Of a stretch of 64,000 nt of DNA, positions 52,621 to 60,519 are shown in pieces. The stretch is from Rhodococcus rhodochrous (GTDB lineage: Bacteria > Actinomycetota > Actinomycetes > Mycobacteriales > Mycobacteriaceae). The stretch's first letter is position 1; every line of letters starts with the position of its first letter. Below the pieces are notes generated by a model. It saw only the letters and a list, made by a program, of their open reading frames with translations, made no database searches and was not told the DNA's origin. The position numbers and the translations under genes are program-made. The stretch is taken from positions 5,199,444 to 5,263,443 of the forward strand of contig NZ_LT906450.1 in NCBI RefSeq assembly GCF_900187265.1, in the 5' to 3' direction.

Positions 52621-53574
52621 ATGACGACGCGTCAGGTCGACCCCGTGGGTGTGCTGCTCGGGCTGGTCGTTCCGTTGCTGTGTGCCGTGGCCGTACTCGT
52701 GCTCACCCGTTCGTGGCTTCCACGGTTGCCCGGTGAAATTGCCACGCACTGGTCGGGCACGGCCCCCGATTCGTTCGGCCCGCCCATGACCTCGGCGTGG
52801 ACCGCCGCCCTGCTGATCGTGCTCGTCGGGGGTGGGTGCTGTGCGATCGCCGCGCTCGCACAGGCGCAACTGCTCATGCGCCGCTACATGCTCGCGATCG
52901 GTCTCGGGGTCACCGGGACGATCACCGCGCTGTTCCTGGCCGGTCTCGCCGGGCAGCTCGACACGACCGACGCCACGCAGGCCGCGTTGGAGGGTCGGCC
53001 GGCGGTGCTCGGCATGTGGGCGGGTGTCGCGGTGGGCTGGTTCGGGGGACGGCTCCTGCGCGACGGCCGGGAGCGGAAGGCGGCGACCGCCGCTCCGGAT
53101 CCGTCACTGCCGCGTGGTCGCGCCGAGCTGCCGATCGTCGAGCAGGTGGGCACCGGTGCGGGCACCACGGCGGGACTGTCGCTGCTCGTCCTGATCCCTG
53201 CACTCGTCGTGTGCGGTGCGACGCAGAGCTGGTGGCCGCTGGGCCTGATCGCACCCGTCGGTCTGCTCGTGCTGGGTCTGCTGCGCTACACGGTGGTGGT
53301 CGACGCGGACGGGATCCGGGTGTCGAATCTGGCCACCGACGCGCTCGGATACGACCTCGACGAGATCGTCGGCGCGAAGGTCACCGAGACCCGCCCGTTC
53401 CAGGACTGGGGCGGCTGGGGGCTGCGGGCCAAGGGTGGCAAACGGTACGGCCTGGTCACGCGCACCGGACCGGCGGTCGTGGTGACCACGGCGTCGGGAC
53501 ACGAATTCACCGTGACCGCAACGAGGGCCGAGGAGATGGCCGGCGCGATCAACACTCTCGCCGACGCCCGCTGA
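52621..53574 (+). CDS. DUF1648 domain membrane protein
   Basis: 317 residues. The N-terminal segment and LPRLPGEIATHWSGTAPDSF near 33 are the DUF1648 motif. About six hydrophobic segments follow, then a soluble C-terminal part (about 225-317; ADGIRVSNLATDALGYDLDE, GWGLRAKGGKRYGLV) like a bacterial PH-type domain. Function unknown. It appears leaderless. SdpI and DUF1648 proteins are related families and lie together here, so they may act together. Confidence 0.83.
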   Translation: MTTRQVDPVGVLLGLVVPLLCAVAVLVLTRSWLPRLPGEIATHWSGTAPDSFGPPMTSAWTAALLIVLVGGGCCAIAALAQAQLLMRRYMLAIGLGVTGTITALFLAGLAGQLDTTDATQAALEGRPAVLGMWAGVAVGWFGGRLLRDGRERKAATAAPDPSLPRGRAELPIVEQVGTGAGTTAGLSLLVLIPALVVCGATQSWWPLGLIAPVGLLVLGLLRYTVVVDADGIRVSNLATDALGYDLDEIVGAKVTETRPFQDWGGWGLRAKGGKRYGLVTRTGPAVVVTTASGHEFTVTATRAEEMAGAINTLADAR

Positions 53575-53598
53575 CCGGTCCCGGTCGTCCGCCGGGAC

Positions 53599-54216
53599 TC
53601 AGTTGCGTTCGACCTCGATCGGGTGGGTCGCGAGCAACGCCATCGGCAGCGGCTGCCGGCGCAGCACCCTCGCCCACAGGTCGAGGTGCGCGGGGGCGAG
53701 CACGTCCGCGGGCAGTGCCGAGACCACCATCCAGTCGTCGTTGCGCAGTTCGCCGTCGAGCTGACCTGCGCTCCACCCCGCGTATCCCGCGAAGATCCGC
53801 ACACCCTCGACATAGTGGGCGATGTGCCCGGGATCGGCGTCGAGGTCGATCATCACCACTCGGCCGTCGACGTGGCGGATGCCGGGGACGTCGGTGATGT
53901 CGGCCCCCACCCGCAGCGTGCCGAGGCACAGTGCCGAACTGCGGTGGACGGGGCCGCCCACGAACAGGGTCTTCGGTTCGGCGGCGAGCCACGACCACTG
54001 CGGCAGCATGGCGTCGACGGAGGTGTCGCTGATGCGGTTCAGGACGACACCGAAGCTGCCCGCGTCGGTGTGCTCGATGATGTAGACGACGGTGCGGCGG
54101 AAGGTCGGCTCGGTGAGATCGGTGGCGGAGACGAGCAGGCTGCCGGCCCGCACCCTGGGTGTCGAGGGTGCGGTGCGGTCCTCGGGTTCGTCCTGATGCT
54201 GCGCCACGTCAGCCAT
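53599..54216 (-). CDS. YqgE/AlgH family protein (UPF0301, Rv0038-like)
   Basis: 205 residues. RAGSLLVSATDLTEPTFRRT, VVYIIEHTDAGSFGVVLNR, FVGGPVHRSSALCLGTL and FAGYAGWSAGQLDGEL are the conserved family blocks. Broadly conserved in bacteria with no settled function. ATG at 54216 is preferred; the N-terminal 20 residues are variable. Position near leuS and the MFS gene matches Rv0038 in M. tuberculosis. Confidence 0.92.
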   Translation of the reverse strand: MADVAQHQDEPEDRTAPSTPRVRAGSLLVSATDLTEPTFRRTVVYIIEHTDAGSFGVVLNRISDTSVDAMLPQWSWLAAEPKTLFVGGPVHRSSALCLGTLRVGADITDVPGIRHVDGRVVMIDLDADPGHIAHYVEGVRIFAGYAGWSAGQLDGELRNDDWMVVSALPADVLAPAHLDLWARVLRRQPLPMALLATHPIEVERN

Positions 54217-54229
54217 TCTGTCACCGCCG

Positions 54230-54934
54230 TCACCGGCGCGTGGGGTGGAACCCGACGGTCTGTGCCAACAAGGTGAGATGATGTTCGAACAGGACCTCAC
54301 GGTCCGGAAATGTGTCGGGGCCGTACTGCCCGAAGACCTCGAAGCTCACGGACCCGAACAGTGACGGCCATGCCCAGAGACCGCGTGCCAGTACGGAATC
54401 CGGGGCGGTGAGGGAGAATTCCTCCCTGATCCGGCCCAGCGGTTCCCCCAGGTTCTCCGGCGGTGGGGTACCGGCCGTGTCGTCCAGTACACCCGCGGCG
54501 TGGGCCTCGTCCACGATCCGGGCCAGTCGCAGGACCACGCGGATACCGGGTGCGGTGGTGCGTTCGGCGGGGGCGGCGTAGCCGGGCACCGGGCTGCCGT
54601 ACAGCAACCCGTAGCGGGCGGGTTCGGCCAACGCCCACGAGCGCACGGCACGGCCGAGGGTGAGGAACCGTTCGCGGTGGTCGGAGGGGTCGACCGCGTC
54701 GACGGCTCGGTCGACACTGTCGCCGAGTTCGTCGTAGGCGTCGACGACGAGGAGGGTGAGCAGCTCGTCGCGGCTCGAGACGTAGCGGTAGACGGCGGAG
54801 GAGACGACACCCAGGTCGCGGGCGACGGCACGCAGCGACAGCGCCGCCGCTCCGTGGGTGCCGAGATGTTCGCGGCCGATCCGGAGGATGTCGGCCATCG
54901 TCTGTGCGCGTGCGCGCGCCCGTGGTGTCGTCAC
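54230..54934 (-). CDS. TetR/AcrR family regulator (WHG-type C-terminus)
   Basis: 234 residues. The helix-turn-helix is LSLRAVARDLGVVSSAVYRY (about 34-53), followed by VSSRDELLTLLVVDAYDELG. The long C-terminal domain (ALAEPARYGLLYGSPVPGYA and WAWPSLFGSVSFEVFGQYGP) fits the TetR_C WHG group. GTG at 54934 begins VTTPRARARAQTMADILRIG. It is divergent from the epimerase gene, with two identical operator palindromes between, so it likely represses both. Confidence 0.9.
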   Translation of the reverse strand: MTTPRARARAQTMADILRIGREHLGTHGAAALSLRAVARDLGVVSSAVYRYVSSRDELLTLLVVDAYDELGDSVDRAVDAVDPSDHRERFLTLGRAVRSWALAEPARYGLLYGSPVPGYAAPAERTTAPGIRVVLRLARIVDEAHAAGVLDDTAGTPPPENLGEPLGRIREEFSLTAPDSVLARGLWAWPSLFGSVSFEVFGQYGPDTFPDREVLFEHHLTLLAQTVGFHPTRR

Positions 54935-54976
54935 CCGGCCATTCTGCCGTCGAACAGAGAGCACCGTCAACAAACG

Positions 54977-54989
54977 AGAGCACTGCTCT
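54977..54989. promoter_or_regulatory. TetR operator 1
   Basis: Palindrome AGAGCA-C-TGCTCT. It abuts a -35-like TTGACA (54989-54994) for the epimerase gene, where binding would block RNA polymerase. The downstream -10 is weak. Confidence 0.65.
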
Positions 54990-55030
54990 TGACAAGCGCG
55001 TCTACATGGAGGATCGTCGAAGTCATCAGA

Positions 55031-55041
55031 GAGCACTGCTC
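55031..55041. promoter_or_regulatory. TetR operator 2
   Basis: GAGCA-C-TGCTC, the same core as operator 1. Centres are 53 bp apart, about five helical turns. It lies 24 bp before the epimerase start. Confidence 0.65.
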
Positions 55042-55064
55042 ACACTTTTCGGAATCGAGGAATC

Positions 55065-56015
55065 ATGTCGCATCTCCAGGTGGTCGCAGGAGCCGGACCC
55101 GTCGGCTGGACCGTCGCCGAAAAACTTGCCGCACAAGGACATCGAGTGCGTGTTCTCACCCGATCGGGCAGCGGGCCGGAAGATCCGGGTATCGAACGCC
55201 TGCGCGTCGATGCCACCGACCCCGAGGCCGTCGCCGCAGCCCTCGTCGACGAGGACGGACTTCCCACCGACGCCGTGTACATGTGCGTCCACGGCTCGGC
55301 CTACCACGCCGACGTGTGGGCACGCGAACTCCCCGTCGCCGAGCGCGTCGTCCTCGACGCCGCCGCGAACCTGTCGGAGAAGACGGTCGTCGTCTTCCCC
55401 GAGAGCCTCTACTCGTACAGCGAACCCGACCGCGTCATGACCGAGGACTCACCCCGTGAGGCCGACACCGGCAAGCGCGGCGTCCGGCGGCAGCTCCTCG
55501 CGGCCCGCGCCGCCCATCGCGCACCGACGGTGAGCGTCGTGGCATCGGACTTCTTCGGTCCGCGGGCACGGAGCGCGATGGCCGGAGAACGCATGGTGCC
55601 CACCGTGCTCGCCGGCAGGAAGGTGCGGGTGCTCGGTTCGGCCGACCTCCCGCACTCGTTCACCTACGTGCCCGACCTGGCCGCGGCGATGATCGCAGCT
55701 GCGGGGGAGCCGGCGGTGTGGAACACCGTGATCCACGCACCCACCGGACAGGCCGTAACACAGCGTGAGATCGCCACCGCCTTCGCCCGGGCCGCCGGCC
55801 TGCCCGCGCCCGCGGTGGGGACGATCCCGTCCTGGCTGCTGCGGGCCGGGGGCGTCGTGAACCGGGACATGAAGGAACTCGCGGAGATGCTCTACCAGTT
55901 CACCGCTCCGTTCGTCATGGACTCGACCCGCACCGAACAGGTACTCGGCCTGTCACCCACCCCGCTCGACGAAGCGGCGGCAGCAACCGTCGCGTGGTGG
56001 CGCGCCCGCGGGTGA
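55065..56015 (+). CDS. NAD-dependent epimerase/dehydratase family protein
   Basis: Extended SDR, 316 residues. The nucleotide motif is AGAGPVGWTVAEKLAAQGHR (GxGxxG) at about 9. VVVFPESLYSYSEPDRVMTE and VVASDFFGPRARSAM follow, with FTYVPDLAAAMIAA near 205. The canonical YxxxK is not obvious, so it may be an atypical NADP-binding member. ATG at 55065 has no strong ribosome site. Controlled by the divergent TetR (inferred). Confidence 0.87.
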   Translation: MSHLQVVAGAGPVGWTVAEKLAAQGHRVRVLTRSGSGPEDPGIERLRVDATDPEAVAAALVDEDGLPTDAVYMCVHGSAYHADVWARELPVAERVVLDAAANLSEKTVVVFPESLYSYSEPDRVMTEDSPREADTGKRGVRRQLLAARAAHRAPTVSVVASDFFGPRARSAMAGERMVPTVLAGRKVRVLGSADLPHSFTYVPDLAAAMIAAAGEPAVWNTVIHAPTGQAVTQREIATAFARAAGLPAPAVGTIPSWLLRAGGVVNRDMKELAEMLYQFTAPFVMDSTRTEQVLGLSPTPLDEAAAATVAWWRARG

Positions 56016-56112
56016 GTCGCGCGGCACCGCGCCGGCCGTAACGGCCCAGGTCACGGCCGTGGTCGAGCGCCCGACCGGACCCGACCGGTCACAACGGATA
56101 GTGTCGGGAGTT

Positions 56113-57432
56113 GTGCGAGACTCCAGGCAGCAGTCCAGGCAGCGGGCGTGGCGATCGACCGCGACCGCCCTGCGGAACTCGCCGGGTCTCGTACGACTGA
56201 CCGGGGTGCGGTTCGCGAGCCAGTTCGGCGACGGACTGTTCCAGGCCGCACTCGGCGGGGCGATCCTGTTCAACCCCGAACGTCACACCGACCCCGTGAC
56301 GATCGCGGCAGGCTTCGCCGTGCTGCTGTTGCCGTACTCGGTGATCGGTCCGTTCGCCGGCGCCCTGCTCGACCGGTGGGACCGGCGTCTCGTCCTCGTG
56401 TGGGCCAACCTGCTCCGCGGAGTGTTCATCGCGGCGGCCGCGGCCGTGTTGCTCCTCGGGGGACCGCAGACCCCGCTCATGCTGTTCGCGCTCGCCGCCG
56501 TCGGCGTGAGCAGATTCGTCCTGGCGGGCGTCTCGGCCTCGTTCCCGCACGTCGTGGCCCAATCATGGCTCGTCCCGGTCAATTCCGTTATGGCGACGGT
56601 CGGTTCCGGTGTCTCGGCGGTCGGGGCCGCCACGGCGGTAGCGACCATCGGATTCGTGGGCGCAGGCGACACCGGCTCCGGCACTGCCGTCCTTCTCGGA
56701 GTGAGCGGTTCGCTCGTCGGCGCGATCGCCGCAGCCGGATTCGCCGCGAATGCACTCGGCCCCGAGGGAATACGTCCCCGGGCCGTGGTCCGCACCGTCC
56801 TGTCGGGCCTGCGGACCGGCGCGGGAGCCGTCCTCGAAGCGCCGGGCGTGACGATCGCGATGCTCGGAATCGGCGCGCACCGCATCGTGTTCGGCATCGA
56901 CACGCTCATCATGGTGCTCGTCCTGCGTGCTGCGGGTGACGACTCCGGCGCTCCGGCCGGGGAGAACGACTCCGACCTGCTCGGCGGATTCTCCGGATTC
57001 GGTGTCGCGGTCGCCTGCACCGCCGCCGGCATGCTCTTGGCAGCGGTGCTCGCACCGATCCTGATCCCTCGACTGGGCCGGCCGCGCACCGTCACCGTCG
57101 GGTTGACCGCCGCCGCGATCGTGCAGTTCGCCTTCGTCACCACCGTGTCGGCCGGGCCGCTGCTCGTCGCGGCCTTCCTGCTCGGTCTCGCCGGTCAGAC
57201 CATCAAACTCACCGGCGACGCAGCGATGCAGATCGACATCGACGACGCGCGCCGAGGACGGGTCTTCGCGTTGCAGGACACCGTCTTCAACATCGCCTTC
57301 CTCGGCGCGATCGTCGTGGCGGCCTTCGTCATCGATCCCGACGGCCGCACGCCCGAACTGGCCGTCGCAGGTGGGGTCGTCTACCTGATCGGGCTCGTCG
57401 CCGTGCTCGCCGTGCGCCGCACGCGGCAGTAG
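56113..57432 (+). CDS. MFS transporter (Rv0037c-like)
   Basis: 439 residues, about 12 membrane segments. SPGLVRLTGVRFASQFGDGL starts the first segment; GPFAGALLDRWDRRLVLVWA is motif A. A Gly/Ser/Asp-rich loop (GDDSGAPAGENDSDLLGG) splits the halves. AGQTIKLTGDAAMQIDIDDA is also conserved. GTG at 56113 is chosen because GGGAG precedes it and the length fits Rv0037c; upstream GTGs at 56059 and 56101 are in frame. Substrate unknown, probably a drug or metabolite exporter. Confidence 0.88.
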   Translation: MRDSRQQSRQRAWRSTATALRNSPGLVRLTGVRFASQFGDGLFQAALGGAILFNPERHTDPVTIAAGFAVLLLPYSVIGPFAGALLDRWDRRLVLVWANLLRGVFIAAAAAVLLLGGPQTPLMLFALAAVGVSRFVLAGVSASFPHVVAQSWLVPVNSVMATVGSGVSAVGAATAVATIGFVGAGDTGSGTAVLLGVSGSLVGAIAAAGFAANALGPEGIRPRAVVRTVLSGLRTGAGAVLEAPGVTIAMLGIGAHRIVFGIDTLIMVLVLRAAGDDSGAPAGENDSDLLGGFSGFGVAVACTAAGMLLAAVLAPILIPRLGRPRTVTVGLTAAAIVQFAFVTTVSAGPLLVAAFLLGLAGQTIKLTGDAAMQIDIDDARRGRVFALQDTVFNIAFLGAIVVAAFVIDPDGRTPELAVAGGVVYLIGLVAVLAVRRTRQ

Positions 57433-57479
57433 CGATCACGCGCGCAGCGCGGCAGTAGCGATCACGCGCGCAGCGCGGC
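57422..57479. repeat. 26-bp tandem duplication across convergent gene ends
   Basis: Positions 57422-57453 match 57448-57479 exactly, giving about 2.2 copies with a 26-bp period. The duplicated unit includes the TAG stop of the MFS gene and the TGA stop region of modC, so both genes keep intact ends. No hairpin terminator is otherwise seen in this gap. Confidence 0.9.
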
Positions 57480-58523
57480 CGGGTGGATTCCCACCTCCGT
57501 GGCCTTGACGACGAACCACACGGAGTCGCCCGGATGGACGTCGAGGTCGGCGAGCGCCGCCGTCGTGATCTCCGCGGCGATACCCGTATCCGAGCGCACG
57601 AGCACCGTCGACCCCTGCGCCTCGAGTTCCGCGATCCTCACGCGCAGCGCGTTGCGGGGGCTCCCGTGCGGTGCGTCGGTGTAGACGGCGACCGCCGACG
57701 GCGCGAAGACGGCGACGGCAGCAGTGCCCGGGACGCAGTCGTCGTGGACCCGACCGTGGACGAGACCGTTCGCGGATTCCAGCGCCTCACCTCGCACGGT
57801 TCCGGTGACGAGGTTGGTCCCTGCGATGCGGGCGGCGAAGGCGCTGCGCGGTCGCGTGAGCACACGGCGCACCGGCCCGTCCTCGACGATCCGCCCCGCC
57901 TCGATCACGATCACCCGATCGGCGAGGGCGAGCACGTCGAGCGGATCGTGGGTGACGAGCAGCGCGGTGCGTCCACTGTCGCGCAGGACGCGTCGCAGCA
58001 ACGACCGCAGCACCGGTGTCGCCGTGACGTCGAGGGCGGCCATCGGCTCGTCGAGCAGCAACAGGTGCGGTTCGGCCGCGAGGGCACGCGCGAGCGCGAC
58101 CCGCTGGGCCTGTCCACCCGACAGTTCGTATGGACGGCGATCGGCGAGTCCTGCGGCATCGACCTCCCGCAGCCATCTCACGGCGCGGACACGGGCCTCA
58201 CGCCGACCCGCACCCGCACTGCGCGGTGCGAACTCGACATTGCCCGCGACCGTCAGGTGCGGGAAGAGCAGGGCCTGCTGGGCGAGCAGCACCACCGACC
58301 GGTCGTGCGGTGCGACGGTGACGCCGGTCGCGGTGTCGGTGAGCACGCGACCGTCGAGTTCCACACGACCCGCATCGGGACGCAACAGGCCGGACACCAC
58401 ACCCAGCAGCGTCGATTTGCCGGCTCCGTTGGGGCCCAGCACCGCGACGATCTCCCCCTGCGCGACCTCGAGATCGATGTCGACGTCGCGTGCGGTGACC
58501 CGGGCCCGCACCGTCAGGCTCAC
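57462..58523 (-). CDS. modC: Molybdate ABC transporter ATP-binding protein
   Basis: 353 residues. Walker [10 protein letters not shown] near 30, signature [15 protein letters not shown], Walker [13 protein letters not shown] and switch His in LLVTHDPLD. The C-terminal TOBE domain ([20 protein letters not shown]) is the Mo-sensing molbindin fold typical of ModC. GTG at 58523 overlaps the modB stop as GTGA. Confidence 0.93.
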   Translation of the reverse strand: MSLTVRARVTARDVDIDLEVAQGEIVAVLGPNGAGKSTLLGVVSGLLRPDAGRVELDGRVLTDTATGVTVAPHDRSVVLLAQQALLFPHLTVAGNVEFAPRSAGAGRREARVRAVRWLREVDAAGLADRRPYELSGGQAQRVALARALAAEPHLLLLDEPMAALDVTATPVLRSLLRRVLRDSGRTALLVTHDPLDVLALADRVIVIEAGRIVEDGPVRRVLTRPRSAFAARIAGTNLVTGTVRGEALESANGLVHGRVHDDCVPGTAAVAVFAPSAVAVYTDAPHGSPRNALRVRIAELEAQGSTVLVRSDTGIAAEITTAALADLDVHPGDSVWFVVKATEVGIHPAALRA

Positions 58524-59305
58524 AGCGGACGGTCCTCCCGCCGCGAGTACACGGCCACGACGATCACGACGGCCACCAGGATCAGCACGAGCGACAGCGC
58601 GACGGCGGCGTCGGGATCGGTCTCCCGCTGCAGGTAGATCTCGAGGGGCAACGTGCGCGTCACACCCTGCAGGCTGCCGGCGAAGGTGAGGGTCGCGCCG
58701 AATTCGCCCAGAGCGCGGGCGAAAGCGAGTACCGATCCGGAGACCAGGCCCGGCAGCACGAGGGGCAGGGTGATGCGCCGGAAGACCGTCGTGGGACGTG
58801 CCCCGAGTGTCGCCGCGACGTCCTCGTAGCGTGATCCCGCGCTGCGCAGCGCACCTTCGAGACTCGTGACGAGGAAGGGCAGTGCGACGAAGGTCTGTGC
58901 GAGCACGACTGCCGTGGTGGTGAAGGCGATGTGGATCCCGAGCGCGTCGAGATGCTCACCGATCAGCCCGCGACGACCGAAGGTGTAGAGCAGGGCGACG
59001 CCACCGACGACCGGGGGCAGAACGAGGGGCAGCAGGACGAACCCGCGGACCACCGATATCCACCGGAAGCTGCTGCGCGCCAGTACTACTGCAAGGGGAA
59101 CACCGAGCAGGATGCACAGGATCGTGGCAGCCGCGGAGGTACGCAGGCTCAGGAAGAGCGCGTCGAGGGACGCCGGGGACGTCACGAGTGAAGGGAAGGT
59201 CGCCCAGTCGACGGTGAGCAGCATCGCCACCAGGGGCACGACCACGAACAGCAACCCCAGCGTCGCGGGGACGAACAACCACCGGGGCAGTCCCGTCGCG
59301 GTCAC
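58520..59305 (-). CDS. modB: Molybdate ABC transporter permease
   Basis: 261 residues, six or so membrane segments. [20 protein letters not shown] and [20 protein letters not shown] (permease EAA-like loop), with [20 protein letters not shown], are ModB signatures. GTG overlaps the modA stop as GTGA. Confidence 0.94.
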   Translation of the reverse strand: MTATGLPRWLFVPATLGLLFVVVPLVAMLLTVDWATFPSLVTSPASLDALFLSLRTSAAATILCILLGVPLAVVLARSSFRWISVVRGFVLLPLVLPPVVGGVALLYTFGRRGLIGEHLDALGIHIAFTTTAVVLAQTFVALPFLVTSLEGALRSAGSRYEDVAATLGARPTTVFRRITLPLVLPGLVSGSVLAFARALGEFGATLTFAGSLQGVTRTLPLEIYLQRETDPDAAVALSLVLILVAVVIVVAVYSRREDRPL

Positions 59306-60054
59306 GGTGCACCGAATCCCGCGTCGGCCAGGACGGTTCGGCCGTCGGTGCCGGTGACGAAGCGCACGAAGGCGTCGGCACGATCGTGATATCGGGAATC
59401 CTTCAGTGTCGCAACGGGATAGACGTTGACGATCTCCGCGGCTTCCGGGGCGGGGACGACGGTGACCTTCTCCCCGGCGCCCATTGCATCCGTGACGTAG
59501 ACCAGACCGGCGTCGGCCTGGCCGGAGGTGACCTTGCCGAGCACGTCGGTCACCGACGACTCCTCGGACACCGGCGCGAGTTCGACACCGGAAGCCTCCT
59601 CGAGCCGCTCGGTGGCCGCCCCGCACGGCACCCGGGGTGCGCACACGACCACCGAGAGACCGTCGCCGGTGAGGTCGTCGAGCGAGGTGATGTTCTCCGG
59701 ATTCCCCGGTTCGGTGACGATCGCGAGCGTGTTGGTTGCGAACGGGATCGGTTCACCGGCAACGAGTCCGGACGCGACGGCGGCGTCCATCGTCCGGGTG
59801 TCGGCGGAGGCGAAGACGTCGGCCGGTGCGCCCTGCTCGAGTTGGGTCCCGAGATCGGACGAGCCGGCGAACGAGAATTCCACCGTCACTCCGGGGTTCG
59901 CCTCCTCGAATCGTTCGGCGATCTCGGTGAACGGTGCCCGGAGCGAGGCCGCTGCATAGACGGTGAGCACATCCGAACCGCCGCCGGTGCCGCACGACGT
60001 CAGTGCCGCAGCGGTGAGAGCGGCAGCGAGCGCGGCGAGCGCCCGGCACCTCAT
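59302..60054 (-). CDS. modA: Molybdate-binding lipoprotein
   Basis: 250 residues. A signal peptide ends in the lipobox LTSC (Cys21), so the protein is membrane-anchored outside. The binding domain starts [40 protein letters not shown] holds the oxyanion-binding Ser residues, and [13 protein letters not shown] lies in the second lobe. ATG overlaps the mopI stop as ATGA. Confidence 0.94.
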   Translation of the reverse strand: MRCRALAALAAALTAAALTSCGTGGGSDVLTVYAAASLRAPFTEIAERFEEANPGVTVEFSFAGSSDLGTQLEQGAPADVFASADTRTMDAAVASGLVAGEPIPFATNTLAIVTEPGNPENITSLDDLTGDGLSVVVCAPRVPCGAATERLEEASGVELAPVSEESSVTDVLGKVTSGQADAGLVYVTDAMGAGEKVTVVPAPEAAEIVNVYPVATLKDSRYHDRADAFVRFVTGTDGRTVLADAGFGAP

Positions 60055-60455
60055 TCGGCCCCTCCGGGTGTCTCGACGATGACGGTGGTCGCCTTGACGA
60101 CGGCCACACCGATGCTGCCCGGCTCGAGACCGAGCTCGTCCACGGCCTCGGTACTCATGAGCGAGACGATCCGGTGCGGACCGCACTGCATCTCCACCTG
60201 CGACATGACGGTGTCGGAGACCACGCGCGTGACCAGCCCGACGAAGCGGTTGCGGGCGGAACTGCCCACCCCGAGCGGATCGGGACCGGCATCGGCCTGA
60301 GCGCGGGCGAATTCCGCCAGCTCGCGGCCGTCGACGGTCTTGCGGCCGGCGGAGTCCTTGCCGGCGTGCAGCAGCCCCTGGTCGATCCAGCGACGGACCG
60401 TGTCGTCGCTGACCCCCAGCAACGAGGCGGCGTCGCGGATCCGGAGCGATGTCAC
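60051..60455 (-). CDS. Helix-turn-helix plus molbindin (TOBE) regulator, MopI-like
   Basis: 134 residues. The N-terminal MerR/excisionase-type helix-turn-helix is IRDAASLLGVSDDTVRRWID; the C-terminal Mop/TOBE domain (about 66-132) reads SARNRFVGLVTRVVSDTVMS and ends VVKATTVIVE. Such fusions sense molybdate and control modABC. GTG at 60455. It is the first gene of the mopI-modABC operon, and 64 bp after the nitrate reductase stop. Confidence 0.88.
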   Translation of the reverse strand: MTSLRIRDAASLLGVSDDTVRRWIDQGLLHAGKDSAGRKTVDGRELAEFARAQADAGPDPLGVGSSARNRFVGLVTRVVSDTVMSQVEMQCGPHRIVSLMSTEAVDELGLEPGSIGVAVVKATTVIVETPGGAE

Positions 60456-60494
60456 GCGTGTCTCCGCAGATGCGTCATGAATGACACGTTATAT

Positions 60495-60506
60495 CCGCAT
60501 GTGCGG
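60495..60506. promoter_or_regulatory. Small palindrome between the nitrate reductase and mopI genes
   Basis: CCGCA-TG-TGCGG, 40 bp upstream of mopI, beside an AT-rich TTATAT that could hold a -10. A possible operator for the MopI-like regulator. Confidence 0.3.
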
Positions 60507-60519
60507 ACCGACAAGCAGA

